DNA from: Zhaonella formicivorans
GTDB taxonomy: Bacteria; Bacillota; DUOV01; Zhaonellaceae
Assembly: GCF_004353525.1 (NCBI RefSeq)
Contig: NZ_CP085524.1
Span: 1,832,142 to 1,896,141 of the forward strand
Direction: 5' to 3'
Length of the DNA: 64,000 nucleotides
Positions 17,192 to 24,868 of the stretch are shown in pieces. The notes below the pieces were generated by a model that was given only the letters and a program-made list of their open reading frames with translations, was not told the origin of the DNA and ran no database searches. The position numbers and the translations under genes are program-made. Numbering within the stretch: position 1 is the first letter of the stretch; every line of letters starts with the position of its first letter.

Positions 17192-17237
17192 CTCAACTTA
17201 AAGCTAACCTCTCACTCAACTCAACTCTTCTCAACTC
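17192..17237 (-). promoter_or_regulatory. TRAP-type (G/U)AG triplet repeat in trp leader RNA
   Basis: On the minus strand GAG triplets start at 17237, 17232, 17227, 17222 and 17217, exactly 5 nt apart (2-nt spacers), then GAG 17213, TAG 17206, AAG 17199 and GAG 17194. In Bacillus, the 11-mer TRAP protein binds (G/U)AG triplets with 2-3 nt spacers when tryptophan is abundant and lets the terminator form. Position just 5' of the terminator at 17139-17172 fits that model. The mtrB gene itself is not in the window. Confidence 0.72.
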
Positions 17238-17259
17238 AATTACTATTAAGTTTTAAACT

Positions 17260-17288
17260 ATTATACTGCCATATTTATACCCTGTCAA
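17260..17288 (-). promoter_or_regulatory. Consensus sigma-A promoter of the trp operon
   Basis: On the minus strand TTGACA (17288-17283), 17-nt spacer, TATAAT (17265-17260): a perfect -35/-10 pair. The start site would be near 17253, about 15 nt before the first TRAP triplet, giving a leader of roughly 250 nt. Confidence 0.9.
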
Positions 17289-17461
17289 TAAGTTGTCAGA
17301 GGTTTTGCAGTCGGTAATTGGAATTTATTGGTCTAAGTTCCATCTCTTTAAGAAAGTGGTATAATTATTTTAGAAAAGGGGATGTTTCCGTCCCGCCTAC
17401 ATGATTTGTCGTAGGCTTCAAAATCCTTTTTATTCAACTTCTAAAGGAGTGAGTGTTTCCC

Positions 17462-18100
17462 ATGGAAGAAATGCTTAACCAAATACTAACTGAACTTAAG
17501 TTAGTGAAAACAGACATTGAGTCAATGAAGTCAGACATTGTATCTATGAAATCAGACATTGGAGAGCTAAAGCAAGGGCAGGCAAAACTCGAACAAGGAC
17601 AGGCAAAACTCGAGCAAAGACAGGCAAAACTCGAGCAAGGACAGGCAAAACTCGAGCAAGGACAGGCAAAACTCGAACAAGGACAGGCAAAACTCGAACA
17701 AGGACAGGCAAAACTCGAACAAGGACAGGCAAAACTCGAGCAAGGACAGGCAAAACTCGAGCAAGGACAGGCAAAACTCGAGCAAGGACAGGCAAAACTC
17801 GAGCAAGGACAGGCAAAACTCGAGCAAGGACAGGCAAAACTCGAGCAAGGACAGGCAAAACTCGAGCAAGGACAGGCAAAACTCGAGCAAGGACAGGCAA
17901 AACTCGAGCAAGGACAGCAAGACATTGTAAGCCGCTTAGATAAAATAGAAGCCAAGCTCGACGATATTGAAACTAAAAATGCCAACAACCATGTAGTTCT
18001 TCTTACAGAAATTAAAAATATTCAAAAAGACTTGAACGCCATAGAAATCATAACCGGCAAAAACATGCAGGATATCGCCCACCTGAAAGCAATCAAGTAA
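17462..18100 (+). CDS. Coiled-coil protein with LEQGQAK heptad repeats, function unknown
   Basis: About 212 residues. Short N-terminal heptad-like region (MLNQILTELKLVKTDIESMK), then sixteen nearly identical LEQGQAK heptads plus one degenerate copy, then a C-terminal region (LDKIEAKLDDIETK...LNAIEIITGKNMQDIAHLK). The whole chain should form a long parallel coiled coil; there is no signal peptide or membrane segment. The heptads are encoded by a 21-bp tandem repeat, so length probably varies between strains. The ATG at 17462 is used; a GTG at 17453 is also possible, since the AGGAG site is 12 nt from the former and 3 nt from the latter. No function can be assigned. Confidence 0.75.
   Translation: MEEMLNQILTELKLVKTDIESMKSDIVSMKSDIGELKQGQAKLEQGQAKLEQRQAKLEQGQAKLEQGQAKLEQGQAKLEQGQAKLEQGQAKLEQGQAKLEQGQAKLEQGQAKLEQGQAKLEQGQAKLEQGQAKLEQGQAKLEQGQAKLEQGQQDIVSRLDKIEAKLDDIETKNANNHVVLLTEIKNIQKDLNAIEIITGKNMQDIAHLKAIK
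17567..17920 (+). repeat. 21-bp tandem repeat inside the coiled-coil gene
   Basis: The unit CTCGAGCAAGGACAGGCAAA(A) recurs in frame every 21 nt from 17588 to 17903 (sixteen starts), preceded by one degenerate unit at 17567. Differences are few (gaa/gag for Glu, one AGA for GGA giving LEQRQAK), which indicates recent expansion by slippage or unequal recombination. Confidence 0.95.
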
Positions 18101-18264
18101 ATATAGTACTAACGGTTTTTGGCTTTCAAAGCCTTTTTATTTCAACCCGCGACCGAACAATTGTCCGCATGTTTCCATTGAGGGTGGAGCCATAAATATA
18201 TTAAGTAAGCTCTAAAAAATAGTAAACAAATGCGGTACCTCTGATCCTTTTCAGCAGGAAAGAA

Positions 18265-18297
18265 AAAACCGCTATCCCTTGAGAATAGTGGTTTTTC
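18265..18297. terminator. Bidirectional terminator next to the tRNA-Val gene
   Basis: AAAAACCGCTAT pairs with ATAGTGGTTTTT around a 9-nt loop (one G-U pair), giving A/T runs on both sides. It can end the minus-strand tRNA transcript and possibly the plus-strand coiled-coil gene. Confidence 0.8.
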
Positions 18298-18298
18298 C

Positions 18299-18373
18299 TG
18301 GTGGGCACGGCAGGGATTGAACCTGCGACCTCTTGAATGTGAGTCAAGCGCTCTCCCACTGAGCTACGCGCCC
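18299..18373 (-). tRNA. tRNA-Val (CAC)
   Basis: Complete cloverleaf on the minus strand: acceptor GGGCGCG/CGTGCCC, D arm TAGCTCAGTGGGAGAGC, anticodon stem CTTGA-CTCACAT-TCAAG with anticodon CAC, T arm GCAGGTTCAATCCCTGC, and encoded CCA at 18299-18301. Confidence 0.93.
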
Positions 18374-18390
18374 GTATTGAAATTTAAATC

Positions 18391-18466
18391 TGGTGGACGT
18401 GAAGGGACTTGAACCCTCGACCTTCTGAATGCGAACCAGATGCTCTCCCAGCTGAGCTACACGCCC
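18391..18466 (-). tRNA. tRNA-Ala (CGC)
   Basis: Cloverleaf on the minus strand with acceptor GGGCGTG/CACGTCC, which contains the G3-U70 wobble pair that identifies alanine tRNA. Anticodon loop TTCGCAT gives anticodon CGC, T arm GAGGGTTCAAGTCCCTT, and CCA is encoded at 18391-18393. It lies 17 nt upstream of tRNA-Val, so the two are probably one transcript. Confidence 0.92.
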
Positions 18467-18662
18467 ATCTTAGCATGTCGTCCAAAAATAGTCAGTGATT
18501 AGCCCTTAGTAGTTAGTAAAAGCATGCTCAAATAATAATCTTATTAGCATCCTGACTAATTAAATTATATTCATAATGATTTTGACAGTCAAGCCAGCAG
18601 GGTCAGGCAGCTTTATTTTTTCAAAGCTAACCTGACCCGCACTATAAATCGACCTTCAAATA

Positions 18663-20072
18663 CTAACCGATTTTAGCCATAAACTTCTGCAGTTCCTTGT
18701 CTACATCGTCCGGCAGCGCAGGTGGTTCATAGTTTTGCAGAGTTTCCTTCCAGAGCTGGTTTGCTACTTGCATCGACTGCAGAGCACCGTTTTGATCCCA
18801 AATATCGTAGGAAACGCGATTACTCAGTGTAGCCGGGTAAAATTCGCTTCTAAAGTGAGCAAAGGTGTGGTCCTTGTCAAGGTAGTGTCCAGCCGGGCCA
18901 ACCATTTTAATGACGTCTGATGCCAAGGTGTCCTGATTTACGTTAATGCCTTTTCTGATCCTTTTTACCATGCCGCAGATTTCATCGTCTACAATAAATT
19001 TCTCATAGGAGATGCAGTTGTAAGATTCAAGGATGCCGGCTGCATGCAGCACAAAATTTATGCCGCTCACATGGGCCATTAATAAATTCATCATCGACTC
19101 ATACCCAGCCTGGGTGTCAGGCAGCTTAGAGTCGGTAATTGCTCCGCCTCCCCTGCAGGGGAGGTTGTAAAACCGGGCAAGCTGGGCAGAAGCATTGGCC
19201 AAAATTGCCATTTCCGGTGAACCAATGCTTAAAGCAGCATTGCGCATTTCCGTTATTGTTGAAGCAGAGCCATAAACTACAGGTGTCCCTTCCCGGATCA
19301 ACTGGGCCAGGACAATCCCTGCCAACACCTCGGCATTTTGTACCACCAGGGTACCTGCCAGCGTGGCCGGGGAGGTGGAGCCGGCCATAGCCAGCGAAGT
19401 GATTACCGCAGCTTGTCCGGCTTTGGCATATTCCATTAATGCCCCGAGCATTCTGTCATCATAAATCAATGGAGTAACGGAATTGATCAAACTAATTAAG
19501 GCCGGCTTTTTGGACAGGTCTTGTCCTCCAAATAAAATAGACGCCATTTCAACGCTGTCTTTTGCATTTTTAGCACCGGAAGCACTGCCCATAAAACACT
19601 TATCGGTGTTTTTGATGCAGGCATAGAGCATTTTAGTAGGACGTAATTCCAACGGTACATCGTTAGGCTCAACCAAAATCCCACCTGTTATGTCCAGGTT
19701 TTTGCTCGCCCCGGCCAGCTTGGTAAAGTTTTCATAATCCTCCATGGTGCCTTTCCGTCTGCCCTTATCCAGATCAGTTACAAAAGGTGCACCGTAACCT
19801 GGGCTGAAGACCAAGTTATCGCCACCAATGGTCAAGTTGTTCTCAGGATTGCGGGCGTAAAGGGTAAATTGGCTGGGGGCTTTTTTAATTTGTTCCTCAA
19901 CCAATTGCCTGGGGAAAAATACCCGCACCCCCTCTGCTTTGGCACCACCTCTGGTGAGCACGTCTATAGCTGCTTGGGCCCTAAACTCCACCCCCGTATG
20001 CTCCAGGATATCCAGCGTGGCCTCGTGAATTTGTTCCAGCTGCTGCTCTGTCAGGAAACCATATTTTTGCAA
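18663..20072 (-). CDS. mtgB: MttB-family methyltransferase, non-pyrrolysine (probable glycine betaine:corrinoid methyltransferase)
   Basis: 469 residues of the trimethylamine methyltransferase (MttB) family. Archaeal and some bacterial MttB proteins carry an in-frame UAG for pyrrolysine; this gene reads through without one, placing it in the non-Pyl branch. A characterised member of that branch, MtgB of Desulfitobacterium, demethylates glycine betaine to dimethylglycine. Recognisable segments include LDILEHTGVEF near the N-terminus, FSPGYGAPFVTDLDKGRRK and GSASTITEMRNAALSIGSPE. It lies upstream of no other gene but is close to a corrinoid protein gene, a PocR-type regulator and a BCCT transporter, all consistent with betaine use. 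The start is TTG 20072 with AGGAGGTG 7 nt before it. Exact substrate is inferred. Confidence 0.85.
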   Translation of the reverse strand: MQKYGFLTEQQLEQIHEATLDILEHTGVEFRAQAAIDVLTRGGAKAEGVRVFFPRQLVEEQIKKAPSQFTLYARNPENNLTIGGDNLVFSPGYGAPFVTDLDKGRRKGTMEDYENFTKLAGASKNLDITGGILVEPNDVPLELRPTKMLYACIKNTDKCFMGSASGAKNAKDSVEMASILFGGQDLSKKPALISLINSVTPLIYDDRMLGALMEYAKAGQAAVITSLAMAGSTSPATLAGTLVVQNAEVLAGIVLAQLIREGTPVVYGSASTITEMRNAALSIGSPEMAILANASAQLARFYNLPCRGGGAITDSKLPDTQAGYESMMNLLMAHVSGINFVLHAAGILESYNCISYEKFIVDDEICGMVKRIRKGINVNQDTLASDVIKMVGPAGHYLDKDHTFAHFRSEFYPATLSNRVSYDIWDQNGALQSMQVANQLWKETLQNYEPPALPDDVDKELQKFMAKIG

Positions 20073-20488
20073 AACAACGCACCTCCTAAATTTTTACTTT
20101 AATTATTTTTTATGTACTTAGTGCATGTTTTAAAAGCACTGAATAAGTGTATCCTTTGATCCAACCGTATATAACTAGTCCAATGCATTCTGCTTTGCTT
20201 TGGAATTTTTGTAGTTTTTTAGTGATATTATTAGTATTCAAAATTTTATTTTAATTTCCTCTATTTGATCTTGCTTTTTAAGTAAGGATCTTGCTAAATT
20301 CAATCAAGTTTTACCGGTCGCATGTGATAATTTTGTCGCAATATTTTTATGCCCGTGAAGAAAATGCTTAATCCATAAATTTGCACAAGTTAATTATCTC
20401 CTAACAAAAGAGGACTGAGTTTATATAAATACCCAGCCCTCTTACCACTTTCCATTGACCACTGAATTTTATTAAATTCAGCGGTTAC
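20073..20488. other. Intergenic region between corrinoid protein and methyltransferase genes
   Basis: About 415 nt, AT-rich. It holds a hairpin just after the corrinoid gene (20408-20445) and presumably a separate promoter for the methyltransferase, but no clear sigma-A or -24/-12 consensus is visible. No ORF or RNA gene was recognised. Confidence 0.4.
20408..20445 (-). terminator. Probable terminator after the corrinoid protein gene
   Basis: On the minus strand AAGAGGGCTG pairs imperfectly with CAGTCCTCTT and is followed by TTTGTTAGG. It is positioned about 45 nt downstream of the corrinoid gene, which implies the methyltransferase gene has its own promoter or is reached by read-through. 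Confidence 0.55.
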
Positions 20489-21118
20489 TTATACCAGCAT
20501 TTTGATTAAGTTAACTGCATCATAAGCGCAACCTGCATAACCATCAGCTCCTATTTCCAAAGCATAATCATTAGTTACGGGACTACCGCCTACTATCACC
20601 TTTACCTTATCCCTCAGGCAGTGTGCATGCAAAGCTTGAATTGTTTCGGCCAAGGCGGGCATAGTCATTGTTAAAAGGGCTGACATGCCCAGTATATCGG
20701 GCTCATATTCCTTCACCGCCTGCACAAAAGTCTCAGGGGAAATGTCAATGCCTAAATCAATAACCTCCATTCCCGCCGCTTGTAAGCTCATTATTACCAA
20801 CCGCTTTCCTATATCGTGCAGATCACCGGCCACAGTCCCTATTACCACCCGGGGCTTTAAAACTTGGGAGCTACTTTTAAAAAACGGCTCCAAAGCGTAC
20901 AGCCCTGCTTGCATTGCCCTGGAAGCCATAAGTACATCGGGTATGTAGAGCCGGTTTTGCTTAAATTTTTCTCCAATAATTTCCATTGCGGGCAACATGA
21001 CGGAATCCACTACTTCTGTTGGCGATAACCCCAGTTGCACTGCCACTTCCACCAGCGTTTTTACTTCTGAAGCTTTTCCCTCAAGTAAAGCGTTGGTTAT
21101 TTCATGCTTGATCTGCAT
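20489..21118 (-). CDS. mtgC: Corrinoid (B12-binding) methyl-carrier protein, MttC/MtgC-type
   Basis: 209 residues with the two-domain layout of methyltransferase corrinoid proteins: an N-terminal helical cap (to about residue 85) and a Rossmann-like B12 domain. The cobalamin motif DxHxxG is GDLHDIG near residue 103, followed by MSALLTMTM, GGSPVTNDYALEIGADGYA at the C-terminal side. It would accept the methyl group from the adjacent MttB-family enzyme and donate it to tetrahydrofolate through a partner methyltransferase not found in this window. The ATG has GGAGG upstream. Confidence 0.93.
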   Translation of the reverse strand: MQIKHEITNALLEGKASEVKTLVEVAVQLGLSPTEVVDSVMLPAMEIIGEKFKQNRLYIPDVLMASRAMQAGLYALEPFFKSSSQVLKPRVVIGTVAGDLHDIGKRLVIMSLQAAGMEVIDLGIDISPETFVQAVKEYEPDILGMSALLTMTMPALAETIQALHAHCLRDKVKVIVGGSPVTNDYALEIGADGYAGCAYDAVNLIKMLV

Positions 21119-21148
21119 GCAAAAGGACCTCCTGTACGGCGGTATATT

Positions 21149-22447
21149 TTATTGTTTAACAACAGTCTGCCGATATTGTAGCGGTGTTAAGCCTTCCCTG
21201 CTCCTGAACAGTTTGCTGAAATAACTGGTATTATTAAAACCGGTACTTGAGGCTATTTCCTGTACCGTTTTTAGGGAATTTTCCAACAGCTTTTTAGCTT
21301 CTTCCATCCTTACCTTAGTTAAATATTCAACTATTGTATAGCCTGTTTCTTCTTTAAATAAATGGCTAAGGTAGTAAGGGCTTAGATGCACTGTCCTGGC
21401 AATATCATCCAACTTTAAATTAAGATGGTAGTTTGCATGTAAATAATCCACAACCTGCTTGACCACCTGGGACTGACTGTCTTGATACCCTCTGCCGGAC
21501 TTGATGTACTGCTCGATGATGGCAGGAAACCATGGCAGGATTTGATCGGGAGAGCTCAAGGCAGCAAGCTCCCGGGTGTAAAAGTGGTTGAGCTCCAACA
21601 GCTCCTTCTCTTCGCCGCCTTTCTCCATCAATGTCCTGGAGATAATCACCAGCAACTCCATGAGGCGTGTTTTTAACAACTCGAAGTTTCCTTCATACTG
21701 TTTCAGGCAATCAGTAAGTATGCCTTGCAAGGCGGCCAACACTTGGGGAATATCTCCCATTTTAATTTTTGCCAGCAATTCCTTTTCTTTTTTAAGCGAG
21801 TAAAAAGAAAGAGGGCCGGCATTCTGCTTCTTCAAAGCATTTTCCAGTATTTTCCTGGCCTTTATTTCCGCCCGCAACAACATATCCTGCTGTTCCAGCT
21901 GCTTTTGCTGGTTCATGCCAATGATGCTGGTCTTGACAATGTGATTGGCCATAATAAACAGCAAGTCGGCAGCCGCTTGCACCTTTTTCCCTGAAATTAC
22001 CGGGAGCTTTTGAGCTGCAGCAATCAATTGAGCCAGCTCGATATCATAATGCTTAATCATCATACTCAGTTCTATCCAGAAGAAATCCTCCGGTTCCCAC
22101 ATTAACACTTGGCCGCAAATAATAGTGCCCAAGTGGCAACCTTGAAACAAAATAGGTGCAGCCCATTCAATCAGCCCGGCAGGGCAGCGAAAAATGTAGG
22201 GCTCACTAATGGAAGCGGCTAATTTTCCAGCTCTGGCATAAGCCTCACTACACCTCATCTTCATTTTTGGGTCTTTGCGAATGATTTTACAAAAGCTGCA
22301 TGACTCCAAGGGATGTTTTCCTGAAACCAATGGATTACCTTCCAAATCAACTATAAATGCGTTTAAATCAGTGGAGGAATTAAATATTTCCAGAACCTTC
22401 AGCAATACATCCCGGTCGGCCAACTCCAAAAGCCTTATTTTATCCAT
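21149..22447 (-). CDS. PocR-domain AraC-family transcriptional regulator
   Basis: About 432 residues. The N-terminal PocR sensory domain (residues about 5-165) shows its conserved Cys pattern: CSFCKIIRKDP, MRCSEAYARAG, RCPAGLIEWAAPI, GTIICGQVL. The C-terminal 100 residues are an AraC-type double helix-turn-helix (LDDIARTVHLSPYYLSHLFKEE and VQEIASSTGFNNTSYFSKLF). PocR domains sense small C-compound ligands such as propanediol or methylated amines. It lies 30 nt upstream of the corrinoid gene and divergent from fixC, so it probably controls both directions of the betaine demethylation locus. The start is set at ATG 22447; a longer frame from 22468 is less well supported. Confidence 0.9.
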   Translation of the reverse strand: MDKIRLLELADRDVLLKVLEIFNSSTDLNAFIVDLEGNPLVSGKHPLESCSFCKIIRKDPKMKMRCSEAYARAGKLAASISEPYIFRCPAGLIEWAAPILFQGCHLGTIICGQVLMWEPEDFFWIELSMMIKHYDIELAQLIAAAQKLPVISGKKVQAAADLLFIMANHIVKTSIIGMNQQKQLEQQDMLLRAEIKARKILENALKKQNAGPLSFYSLKKEKELLAKIKMGDIPQVLAALQGILTDCLKQYEGNFELLKTRLMELLVIISRTLMEKGGEEKELLELNHFYTRELAALSSPDQILPWFPAIIEQYIKSGRGYQDSQSQVVKQVVDYLHANYHLNLKLDDIARTVHLSPYYLSHLFKEETGYTIVEYLTKVRMEEAKKLLENSLKTVQEIASSTGFNNTSYFSKLFRSREGLTPLQYRQTVVKQ

Positions 22448-22609
22448 CAACCCACCTGCCTGGATCAAGCAATACTTCCTAACTATTTATTATTTTTCGA
22501 ACTATTCGACGTGAAACAACAAATTCCTTTTACCATTCATCCCTGAATAAATCTGTTAGTTCTGGTGAAATTAAGTGAAGAACTGTTGCTAAAAATATGG
22601 AGGGCAATA

Positions 22610-23920
22610 ATGACTGACTCATATGATGCCATTGTGGTCGGCGCAGGTCCGGCGGGTAGTTCCGCCGCATATATAATGGCCCAGGCTGGCCTGGAGGTTT
22701 CCCTGCTGGAACGGGGCGAATATCCGGGATGCAAGAACGTCTATGGAGGCACAATCTACCGTGAACCAACGGAGGAAATTATACCTGCTTTTTGGCATGA
22801 AGCTCCGTTGGAGCGCCCCGTTGTTTCCGATGAGTTGTGGCTTGCCGGGCAGGATTCTGCCGTGAAAGTGGGTTTTAGCGGGCTGCGTTTTGCCAAAGAA
22901 CCATATAATAAATTTACCGCCCTACGCGCTAAATTTGACCGCTGGCTGGCAAACAAAGCGGCGGAGGCCGGCGCGGAGGTGCGTACCAAAGCCCTGGTGC
23001 GCCACCTGTTATATGAAAAATCTCTCGTGGGGAAAAATAAAAAAGTATTAGGCGTACAGCTGGACTCGGGGGAAGAACTGCGCGCCAATGTGGTAATCTT
23101 GGCTGAAGGTGTAAATGCTTTTCTCACCAAGGAAGCAGGTCTACGCTCCAAAACTCCTGCCCATACCATGACTTTGTATGTCCGGGAAATCTTGCATCTT
23201 CCTGCCGAAAAAATTGAGGAACGTTTTAACCTGGAAAAAGGAGAAGGGGCCATTATCGGCATCATCGGTTACCCCACTGCCGGGGCAGTAGGTAAAGCCG
23301 GCCTGTATACTAATAAAGACTCTATTTCACTAATTGCTGGAGCTTATCTGGATCAGATGGTGGAAAAAGGTCTGAGCCCCTACGAAATGCTGTGGCGGAC
23401 TAAGACCCACCCCCTGGTAAAAAGGCTTCTGGAGGGGGCAGAAAGTATTGAGTACCAGTCCCACATGATCCCAAAGGGCGGCTATGCTTTTATTCCCAAA
23501 CTCTATTTCAGCGGCCTGTTAGTCATCGGCGATGCCGCTATGATGATCAGCGGTCGGCGTGGCACCGACCTGGCCATGTTAACAGGAAAATATGCGGCTG
23601 AAACAGTGATCTTAGCCAAAGCCAAAGGGGATTTTACCGGGAAGATGCTGGCCACATACGCTCACAAGTTAAACAGCACATTCTTCATGAAAGATATCAA
23701 AACAGGGAAAAATTCCCTCGATTATTATAAAAAGCATCAGGACAGCGATTACCTTCTAGCCAGCACCGCCAACGAACTGGCCTACCAGTTTTTTACGGTG
23801 GATATGCTGTCCGATAAGGAGCGGCAGGAAAAAATGATTGGAACTGTGTTGGCCAAACAACTTCCGTTTAAAACTGCAGTGGACTTATACGAAGCCTACA
23901 AAAACTGGGAGGTATTTTAG
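22610..23920 (+). CDS. fixC: FixC-like flavoprotein (electron-transfer flavoprotein:quinone oxidoreductase family)
   Basis: 436 residues with an N-terminal FAD dinucleotide fold (AIVVGAGPAGSSAAYIMAQAG, then LLERGEYPG), FDRWLANKAAEAGAEV, an ILAEGVNA strand and the C-terminal FAD motif VIGDAAMMISG. FixC and FixX together form the ETF:quinone oxidoreductase-like partner of FixAB; no etfAB/fixAB genes are nearby. The ATG at 22610 has GGAGG 6 nt upstream, so the longer frame from 22565 is unlikely. Position opposite the PocR regulator and upstream of fixX suggests it handles electrons of the methyl-oxidation or betaine pathway (inference). Confidence 0.9.
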   Translation: MTDSYDAIVVGAGPAGSSAAYIMAQAGLEVSLLERGEYPGCKNVYGGTIYREPTEEIIPAFWHEAPLERPVVSDELWLAGQDSAVKVGFSGLRFAKEPYNKFTALRAKFDRWLANKAAEAGAEVRTKALVRHLLYEKSLVGKNKKVLGVQLDSGEELRANVVILAEGVNAFLTKEAGLRSKTPAHTMTLYVREILHLPAEKIEERFNLEKGEGAIIGIIGYPTAGAVGKAGLYTNKDSISLIAGAYLDQMVEKGLSPYEMLWRTKTHPLVKRLLEGAESIEYQSHMIPKGGYAFIPKLYFSGLLVIGDAAMMISGRRGTDLAMLTGKYAAETVILAKAKGDFTGKMLATYAHKLNSTFFMKDIKTGKNSLDYYKKHQDSDYLLASTANELAYQFFTVDMLSDKERQEKMIGTVLAKQLPFKTAVDLYEAYKNWEVF

Positions 23921-24213
23921 TGCCAATGCAAAAGTTTCACGGCGATCCCCTTGCCTTGACCGATTTAGAAGCAGATGTCATCTCCCATATTGCGCTGAAA
24001 AACGAAAGAAAATGCCAGCAAGAATGTACAAATAAACCCTGCACCTACATCTGCCCGTCGGAAGTTTATAATTGGAATTTTAATGCCAATAAAGTGGCCA
24101 TCGATTATAAAAGATGCATCGAATGCGGGGCCTGTGTTTTGGCTTGTCCGCAGGAAAACATTATTTGGGTTTACCCCCGGGCAGGTTATGGTGTCACTTA
24201 CCACCATGGCTGA
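23920..24213 (+). CDS. fixX: FixX-like ferredoxin
   Basis: 97 residues with Cys motifs CQQECTNKPCTYICP and CIECGACVLACP, as in FixX-type ferredoxin-like proteins that accompany FixC. The GTG start overlaps the fixC stop codon (TAG) and has GGAGG 7 nt upstream, so translation is coupled. It probably forms one complex with FixC. Confidence 0.9.
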   Translation: MPMQKFHGDPLALTDLEADVISHIALKNERKCQQECTNKPCTYICPSEVYNWNFNANKVAIDYKRCIECGACVLACPQENIIWVYPRAGYGVTYHHG

Positions 24214-24228
24214 AGGAGGTGTAAGCAA

Positions 24229-24540
24229 TTGCCCGACTGGAAAAACATTTTTGCAGCCCCTGCTGTAAAGCTTTTAAAAAATGAAGCTGTGCCCGGAACA
24301 AAATTCAATGAAGCAGCCTTGCACGTGGGGGGGCTGCTCTGCTTTCTTTGAAGTAACAGGGTAAAAAAGTCCCTGCTAGGCGTGACAGGGGTCAAAAGCG
24401 TAACATGTGAACAAAAAAGCGATATATTTTTGGTTGAATACGATCCGGAAAAAACGGGAGTAAAAGAGTTGGAGCAAACGATTTTAAAAGTTGCCTTGGC
24501 CAAGGGAGCGCGAAAAATGTTGAGTAAAGTTAAAAATTAA
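24229..24540 (+). CDS. Candidate selenoprotein with heavy-metal-associated (HMA) domain, CxxU motif
   Basis: A 103-residue frame that is open only if the in-frame TGA at 24349-24351 is read as an amino acid. It follows fixX by 15 nt and has AAGGAGG upstream of a TTG start. Around the TGA the protein reads GGLLCFL-U-SNRVKKSLLGV, then TGVKSVTCEQKSDIFLVEYDP. This aligns with the HMA/CopZ fold pattern GMTCxxC...V...L...GV..V.V........V.YDP, with the TGA exactly at the second Cys of CxxC. A hairpin with CCCTG/CAGGG arms and a 10-nt loop containing GG begins about 20 nt after the TGA, a possible bacterial SECIS. The organism clearly makes selenoproteins. Alternative: a pseudogene with a Cys-to-stop mutation. 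Confidence 0.6.
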
Positions 24541-24558
24541 ATGCGTCTGGTTGGTTGT

Positions 24559-24590
24559 ATGGTCTGAAACAATGCCCCAGACCATTTTTC
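24559..24590 (+). terminator. Terminator of the fixC-fixX-HMA operon
   Basis: ATGGTCTG (24559-24566) pairs with CAGACCAT (24578-24585), followed by a TTTTTC run. It directly follows the HMA frame, which supports that frame being the last gene of the operon. Confidence 0.85.
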
Positions 24591-24868
24591 TCACTTATTA
24601 ACATACTGCGACAAGATTTTTATATATATTGACTTCGTATAAATTCAAGATGGCAAGATCCTTGTAAAAATAGCAAGATTTACTTACAGGGAATTTTAAA
24701 ATTTTTTTGAATAATAGCATTAAAATGTTTCTATAATTCCAATGAAATACGCATTGTATTTTTCTTTTAGCCGAAAGGAGGATGACTATCGTTCTGAAAC
24801 TCGTAACTTAACGTTTTGAAACTGTAGCCAAACTTTACACTAAAGGTTTGAAAGGGGTAGCTTCATTG
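24591..24868. other. Intergenic region upstream of the first BCCT gene
   Basis: AT-rich region of about 280 nt. A TATAAT-like box at about 24731 has no well-spaced -35. AAAGGAGG at 24775 is followed directly by an ATG opening a 9-codon frame (MTIVLKLVT), spaced too closely to be convincing as a gene. Nothing else recognised. Confidence 0.3.

Noticed and set aside
17005-17260. T-box leader for the trp operon
   Set aside because: No T-box AGGGTGGNACCGCG sequence or specifier stem is present; the regular GAG triplets fit TRAP better.
17567-17920. Tandem repeat as a CRISPR array
   Set aside because: Units are contiguous 21-mers without spacers and lie in frame in a coding gene; there are no cas genes.
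17434-17988. Long frames opposite the coiled-coil gene with Cys-rich and Leu-rich repeats
   Set aside because: They are shadows of the 21-bp repeat, which is a multiple of three and keeps several frames open. None has a ribosome binding site, and the plus-strand heptad protein explains the DNA.
18663-20072. Pyrrolysine-containing trimethylamine methyltransferase
   Set aside because: The frame has no internal TAG, so it belongs to the non-pyrrolysine branch of the family.
20325-20355. Sigma-54 promoter upstream of the MttB-type gene
   Set aside because: On the minus strand the GCC-type and TTGC-type elements are separated by 12 instead of 10 nt between the key doublets, so the spacing is wrong.
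24774-24810. Nine-codon leader peptide (MTIVLKLVT) upstream of the BCCT gene
   Set aside because: The ATG directly abuts AAAGGAGG with no spacing, and no regulatory codon or hairpin pattern is visible.
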